Program-made: the position numbers and the translations under genes | Notes under the pieces: model-generated | Databases searched by the model: none | What the model was told of the DNA's origin: nothing | The model's input: only the letters and a program-made list of their open reading frames with translations | NCBI RefSeq assembly: GCF_048541835.1 | Contig: NZ_JBLEOY010000001.1 | Location: 806,001 to 870,000, forward strand | From: QIJE01 sp048541835 | Lineage (GTDB): Bacteria > SZUA-79 > Acidulodesulfobacterales > Acidulodesulfobacteraceae | Reading direction: 5' to 3' | DNA: 64,000 nucleotides | Shown here: positions 60,162 to 64,000 of the stretch, piece after piece | How positions within the stretch are numbered: position 1 is the stretch's first letter | Layout: the number at the start of each line of letters is the position of its first letter

Positions 60162-62567
60162 ATGAAAAAACTTGTTCTTGTAGAATCTCCGTCAAAAGCG
60201 CATACCATCAATAAATACTTGGGAAAAGATTATATAGTCAAGGCCACGGTAGGACACATAAAAAATTTGCCTAAGAATTCTATTGGTGTAGATATAGAAA
60301 ACGGATTCGAACCTAAGTATGAAATTATAAAAGGTAAAGAAAAAACAACCGGCGAGATAAAAAAATTAGCAAAAAACGCCGACACTATTTATTTAGCCCC
60401 AGATCCAGACAGAGAGGGCGAAGCGATAGCATGGAACATAAAAGAACTCATAGATGAAATAAAGGGTAAAAAGCCTGAGATAAAACGGGTTCTTTTTCAT
60501 GAAATAACCAAAGATAAGGTTATAAAAGCCATAGAAAATCCTACGGAGCTAAATAAATCGATGTATGAATCCCAGAAAGCAAGAAGGATTTTAGACAGGC
60601 TTGTCGGTTATAACCTCAGCCCGTTTTTGTGGGAAAAAATCAGAATGGGGCTTTCGGCGGGAAGGGTGCAATCCGTGGCATTGTATTTGATTGCAGAAAA
60701 GGAAAGAGAGGTAAACAAATTCGTTGAAGAAGAGTTTTGGACGATAAGAGCTCTTTTTGACATAACAAATAAACATAAAAATACTAAAAAAACCGGTAAA
60801 GAGCAAGCGACCTTCGCCTTAAACATAGAAGGGGATCTTGTCAAGATAAACGGTAAAGAACCTAAAATAGAAAACGAAGGGGCGGCAACCGAATTAAAAA
60901 CCGAGTTGCTTGAAATAGGCAAAAATTATTCCGTAGAAGAAATAGCAAAAAAACAGGTTGTCAGAAAACCGCCTTCTCCTTTTATAACAAGCACTCTTCA
61001 GCAAGAGGCGGCAAAAATACTGAGGTTCTCCGTTAAAAAAACTATGTCGGTAGCCCAGAAACTTTACGAAGGGATAGAGGTAGGCGAGGTAGAAGGCGTC
61101 AGCGGTAAATCTATGGGCCCTATAGGTCTTATAACCTACATGAGAACGGATTCTACGCGAATATCCTCCGAAGCGGAAGGGCATGTCAAAGATTTTATAG
61201 GCCGCATTTATGGTTCCGATTATCTGCCGGTAGGTACCGTTAAAAAAAAGAGTAAAGCCGGCGCAGACGCTAAAAAGGTTCAAGACGCACACGAAGCGAT
61301 AAGGCCTACCAACGTATCGTTGGTACCGAAAAAAATTAAAGATTTTCTAACGCCCGACGAATATAAGCTTTATAACCTCATATGGACATATTTTACCGCA
61401 TCTTTTATGAGCGTAAGTATATATGACCGGTATAGCATAACATTAAAGGGCATCGGCAGGGATTCGCAGAACGACAAAAGCAAAGAATATAGCTTTAGAA
61501 CGACCGAAAGCGTATTGAAATTCGACGGATTTCAGAGAGTGATAAATGAAAACATACGGACTAAAACAGAAGATACAGAGAATGAAAAAAAAGAGGGTGA
61601 TACCTTGCCGGCATTATTAAAGGTATTTGAGTTTCTTTCCGAAGGAGACCCCGCAGTTATAAAAAAAGTAGATACATTTCAACATTTTACCCTTCCTCCT
61701 TCAAGATACACCGAAGCAAGCTTGGTAAAAGCATTAGATGAAAACGGCATCGGGAGACCTTCTACATATCAGAGCATAATCTCAAACATAAAAAACAAGG
61801 ATTACGTTACTACGACAACGGAAACGGCACTACGACGCTCGACGGAGCAGGCTAAAGCAACCTCGTCGCCTGCCAATGCCCCCAAAAAAGGCGGCTCAAC
61901 ATTAAAATTTAAGCCTACCGAGCTTGGTATCATCGTATCGGATATATTAAAGGCAGGCTTTTCGGACATAATAAATTTAAAGTTTACTGCAAACATGGAA
62001 GTTAAGTTAGATAATATCGAAAAGGGGTTGATGAGCAAAAATGACCTGCTTACCGATTTTTACGATAAATTTATGAAGAGCTTTAATGCAGCCAAAAAGA
62101 ATATTAAAAATATAAAAGGAACTTCGGAGCCCACCGATATAATATGCGAAAAGTGCGGAAAACCCATGGTCATAAAGATGGGTAGATTCGGAAAGTTTTT
62201 AGCATGCAGCGGATACCCGGAATGTAAAAACACAAAGGAGATTGTAAAAGAAAATACCGATAACAGTGCGGCGATGGAAGAAACGGATGAAATATGCGAA
62301 AAGTGCGGAAAACCCATGGTCATAAAGATGGGTAGATTCGGAAAGTTTTTAGCATGCAGCGGATACCCGGAATGTAAAAACACAAAACCGGTACCAGTTA
62401 AGCATAATAAATCTAAAATATCTTGCCCGACCGACTGCGGGGGCTATTTAACGGAAAAACGAACAAAAAAGGGCAGGAGATTTTTCGGTTGCTCTAACTA
62501 TCCCAAATGCGATTATGCAACATGGACATTACCTGCAGAAACTAAAAAAGAAACCGGCGAACATTAA
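60162..62567 (+). CDS. topA: DNA topoisomerase I
   Basis: Relaxes negative supercoils by a type IA strand passage. It is 801 residues. The TOPRIM domain is at the start (KLVLVESPSKAHTINKYLG, TIYLAPDPDREGEAIAWNI) and the catalytic Tyr is in GLITYMRTDSTRIS. A low-complexity Ala/Ser/Lys insert near residue 560 (STEQAKATSSPANAPKKGGS) interrupts the core before FKPTELGIIVSDIL. The C-terminus has three four-cysteine zinc fingers: two with the same CEKCGKPMVIKMGRFGKFLA sequence, and a last one CPTDCGGYL to CSNYPKC. The first two come from a perfect DNA duplication. Confidence 0.96.
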   Translation: MKKLVLVESPSKAHTINKYLGKDYIVKATVGHIKNLPKNSIGVDIENGFEPKYEIIKGKEKTTGEIKKLAKNADTIYLAPDPDREGEAIAWNIKELIDEIKGKKPEIKRVLFHEITKDKVIKAIENPTELNKSMYESQKARRILDRLVGYNLSPFLWEKIRMGLSAGRVQSVALYLIAEKEREVNKFVEEEFWTIRALFDITNKHKNTKKTGKEQATFALNIEGDLVKINGKEPKIENEGAATELKTELLEIGKNYSVEEIAKKQVVRKPPSPFITSTLQQEAAKILRFSVKKTMSVAQKLYEGIEVGEVEGVSGKSMGPIGLITYMRTDSTRISSEAEGHVKDFIGRIYGSDYLPVGTVKKKSKAGADAKKVQDAHEAIRPTNVSLVPKKIKDFLTPDEYKLYNLIWTYFTASFMSVSIYDRYSITLKGIGRDSQNDKSKEYSFRTTESVLKFDGFQRVINENIRTKTEDTENEKKEGDTLPALLKVFEFLSEGDPAVIKKVDTFQHFTLPPSRYTEASLVKALDENGIGRPSTYQSIISNIKNKDYVTTTTETALRRSTEQAKATSSPANAPKKGGSTLKFKPTELGIIVSDILKAGFSDIINLKFTANMEVKLDNIEKGLMSKNDLLTDFYDKFMKSFNAAKKNIKNIKGTSEPTDIICEKCGKPMVIKMGRFGKFLACSGYPECKNTKEIVKENTDNSAAMEETDEICEKCGKPMVIKMGRFGKFLACSGYPECKNTKPVPVKHNKSKISCPTDCGGYLTEKRTKKGRRFFGCSNYPKCDYATWTLPAETKKETGEH
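62141..62236 (+). repeat. Exact 96-base direct repeat, copy 1 (TopA zinc finger)
   Basis: Bases 62141-62236 are identical to 62291-62386, at an offset of 150 bases, with no substitution. The unit encodes a whole CxxC...C-x4-C zinc finger. The 54 bases between the copies are not repeated. Confidence 0.95.
62291..62386 (+). repeat. Exact 96-base direct repeat, copy 2 (TopA zinc finger)
   Basis: The second identical copy of the zinc-finger unit. Flanking bases differ on both sides (t/a before, g/a after), so the identity is bounded exactly. Confidence 0.95.
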
Positions 62568-62594
62568 TAAAATTAAAATAAAGGAGGTGGTATT

Positions 62595-63435
62595 ATGTCT
62601 ATCGGCATCCTTACATTTATTAAAGATATTTCTATCAAAACTAAAATTATCGTTCCACTCGTTTTATTAGTCATTATTCCTATAGCGTTAATTGCATACA
62701 ACTTCATACAACCTTCAGAGAGAGCTTACAATATCTCTGACTAAGCATGACGCCATAGTGACTGCAAAGACTGCTCTTTCAAGCCTTAATGCAATGATGC
62801 TAAACGGAACTATAATGAAAAAAACCGATAGAAAACAGCTTTTTTCCATTTATAAAAAAATACGGGGAGTAAAGGGGTTTAAGGTAATTAGGGGTAGTAT
62901 TGTTAATTCTGAATTCGGCAAGGGACTAAAGGAAGAAGAACCAAATTCGCCTTTTGATAATAAAATCCTAAATTTCGACAAAACGCAGACAAAAATTATG
63001 TATAAAAACGGTGCACCGTCCGCACTTATGGTAGGGGTACCTTTTGTGGCAAAAACAAATTCAAGAGGAATAGACTGCATGACCTGTCATGTAAAAGCCT
63101 CCCCCGGGGATATTTTGGGGGGAATAAAATTAACATATTCCTTAAAGCAGCTTAGAAATTCTCAGAATGTTTTCACCGAAAATACTTTAATCATTGCAAT
63201 AATTTCCATCATCGCAATTATATTATTTCTTTACTTTATTATAAACAGTGCCATAATTAAACCTATTGCTAAAATGTCAAGACTTGCGGACAAAATATCG
63301 AAAGGCAACTTTGAGGAAGAAATCGCCCATCCCAGAAACGATGAAATAGGTTCGCTTGCCAAATCTTTTAATCTAATGCAAATAAGCTTAAAAAAAGCAA
63401 TGGAGCTTTTAAGTCACAGCAAAAATAAAAAATAA
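62595..63435 (+). pseudogene. Heme-binding HAMP-domain membrane sensor, frameshifted near its start
   Basis: A strong AAGGAGGTGG leads into ATG 62595, which encodes an N-terminal membrane anchor (MSIGILTFIKDISIKTK, then a hydrophobic span) but stops after 49 codons. The rest lies in another frame from 62692: a periplasmic domain with a CMTCH covalent heme c motif, a second span (about 63180-63250), and a HAMP domain (INSAIIKPIAKMSRLADKI to ARDEIGSLAKSF-type, here NDEIGSLAKSFNLMQ). The frames meet at an (AG)4 tract, 62717-62724; one more AG unit would join them into about 280 residues. The domain resembles heme-containing chemotaxis or kinase sensors of Geobacter-type bacteria, but no kinase or MCP output domain follows the HAMP. 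Confidence 0.75.
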
Positions 63436-64000
63436 TTAAATATTTTTTAGAGGGCGTTCGCCAAAAATAACGGTCCCGAGCCTTATTATCGTAGCGCCCT
63501 CTTCTATCGCATCCTCAAAATCGCTGGATGTTCCCATAGACAGAGTTGAAAGCTTTTCCCTGTACATGCCCTTGGCATTAACATCCTCAAGGATTTCTCT
63601 AAGCATCTTAAAACACTTTCTGCTACCCTTTCCAAACGGAGGCATAGTCATGAATCCCCTGAGATTTAAATTGCTTAAGTAATTTAAATCTTTAACCAAA
63701 TCATATACCCCGTCTATTTTAACCCCGTTTTTGGTTTTCTCGTCCGCAACATTCACCTCTATTAATATATTCGCCACAATATTTTCCGAAGCAGAGCGGT
63801 CATTTAATCGCGTTGCAAGTTTAAGGCTGTCTATGGAGTGAATCAGATCGGTCTTGCCTATTATGTATTTGACCTTATTTTTTTGAACATGCCCTATAAT
63901 ATGCCAGCTTAGCCCCTTACTCATGAACCCTGTTAACGCCTCGTATTTAGGCAAAAACTCCTGAATATAATTTTCCCCAAAGACAGTTATCCCGCCGCCA
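63436..64000 (-). CDS. YggS/PLPBP-family PLP-binding protein (5' end beyond window)
   Basis: A member of the fold-type III pyridoxal phosphate homeostasis family, which buffers PLP and has no clear enzyme activity. The open frame continues past base 64000, so the N-terminus, with the PLP lysine, is missing. Visible marks are VFGENYIQEFLPKYEAL at the edge, WHIIGHVQKNKVKYI, ILIEVNVADEKTKNGV, LRGFMTMPPFG and a C-terminal LSMGTSSDFEDAIEEGATIIRLGTVIFGER. It converges on the sensor gene with no gap. Confidence 0.94.
   Translation of the reverse strand, partial: GGGITVFGENYIQEFLPKYEALTGFMSKGLSWHIIGHVQKNKVKYIIGKTDLIHSIDSLKLATRLNDRSASENIVANILIEVNVADEKTKNGVKIDGVYDLVKDLNYLSNLNLRGFMTMPPFGKGSRKCFKMLREILEDVNAKGMYREKLSTLSMGTSSDFEDAIEEGATIIRLGTVIFGERPLKNI

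Noticed and set aside
1..64000. CRISPR arrays, rRNA or tRNA genes, intact insertion sequences and prophage genes.
   Set aside because: None was recognised by eye in any intergenic region; small RNAs could be missed without covariance searches.

Overview
The window is AT-rich bacterial chromosome, densely packed, with most genes on the minus strand. No rRNA, tRNA, CRISPR array or intact mobile element was recognised. The gene set points to an anaerobic, deltaproteobacterial-type organism. It has heme made through siroheme (AhbC/AhbD), a molybdenum nitrogenase cluster with NifI-type PII proteins and an ANTAR response regulator, and a complex-I-like membrane complex related to group 4 hydrogenases. 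A lineage near the acidophilic Sva0485/SZUA-79 sulfate reducers is a guess, not something the sequence proves.

Layout. 1-1673: aminotransferase (cut by the window edge) and coaD. 1818-8117: a small possibly secreted ORF, a CopZ-like chaperone, a three-HMA copper-type P-ATPase and phosphoketolase; the chaperone and the ATPase 5' end share a recent duplication. 8112-10314: rsmD, a Crp/Fnr regulator, an FmdB zinc ribbon and an O6-alkylguanine repair protein. 10311-20733: one long minus-strand nitrogenase operon, nifH-nifB-methyltransferase-ferredoxin-nifD-nifK-nifE-nifN-nifX-ANTAR regulator-nifI1-nifI2. nifV is divergent at 21196. The nifH leader holds a sigma-54 promoter, two small six-nucleotide-loop hairpins and an intrinsic terminator that overlaps the second hairpin. 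This is the architecture of an ANTAR antitermination switch, and the operon itself encodes an ANTAR protein.

22611-25693: HPP membrane protein, CBS-pair protein and a dynamin-like GTPase. 25717-33176: a six-gene Hyf-like/Ehr complex whose large subunit has lost the NiFe ligands. 33553-35165: an iron-sulfur repair di-iron protein with an FNR/HcpR-like box upstream, and an unusual HTH-NosL fusion. 35234-46346: polA, an RDD protein and a heme operon running from precorrin-2 dehydrogenase through hemX, hemA, hemC, cobA-hemD and ahbC to ahbD. 46353-59698: housekeeping genes (amrA, osmC, gpsA, gyrA, moaA, a class A PBP, mscS, rarA) plus small conserved or unknown ORFs. 59699-64000: a probable dprA remnant, topA with a perfectly duplicated zinc finger, a frameshifted heme-binding HAMP sensor, and the 3' part of a YggS-family gene.

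How it fits together: sigma-54 initiation and ANTAR antitermination would gate nitrogenase expression, NifI1/NifI2 would gate enzyme activity, NifV supplies homocitrate, and NifB/E/N/X build the cofactor. The Ahb heme route and the Ehr-like complex suit a low-potential anaerobic respiratory metabolism. The RIC protein and Crp/Fnr regulator fit nitrosative or oxidative stress defence.
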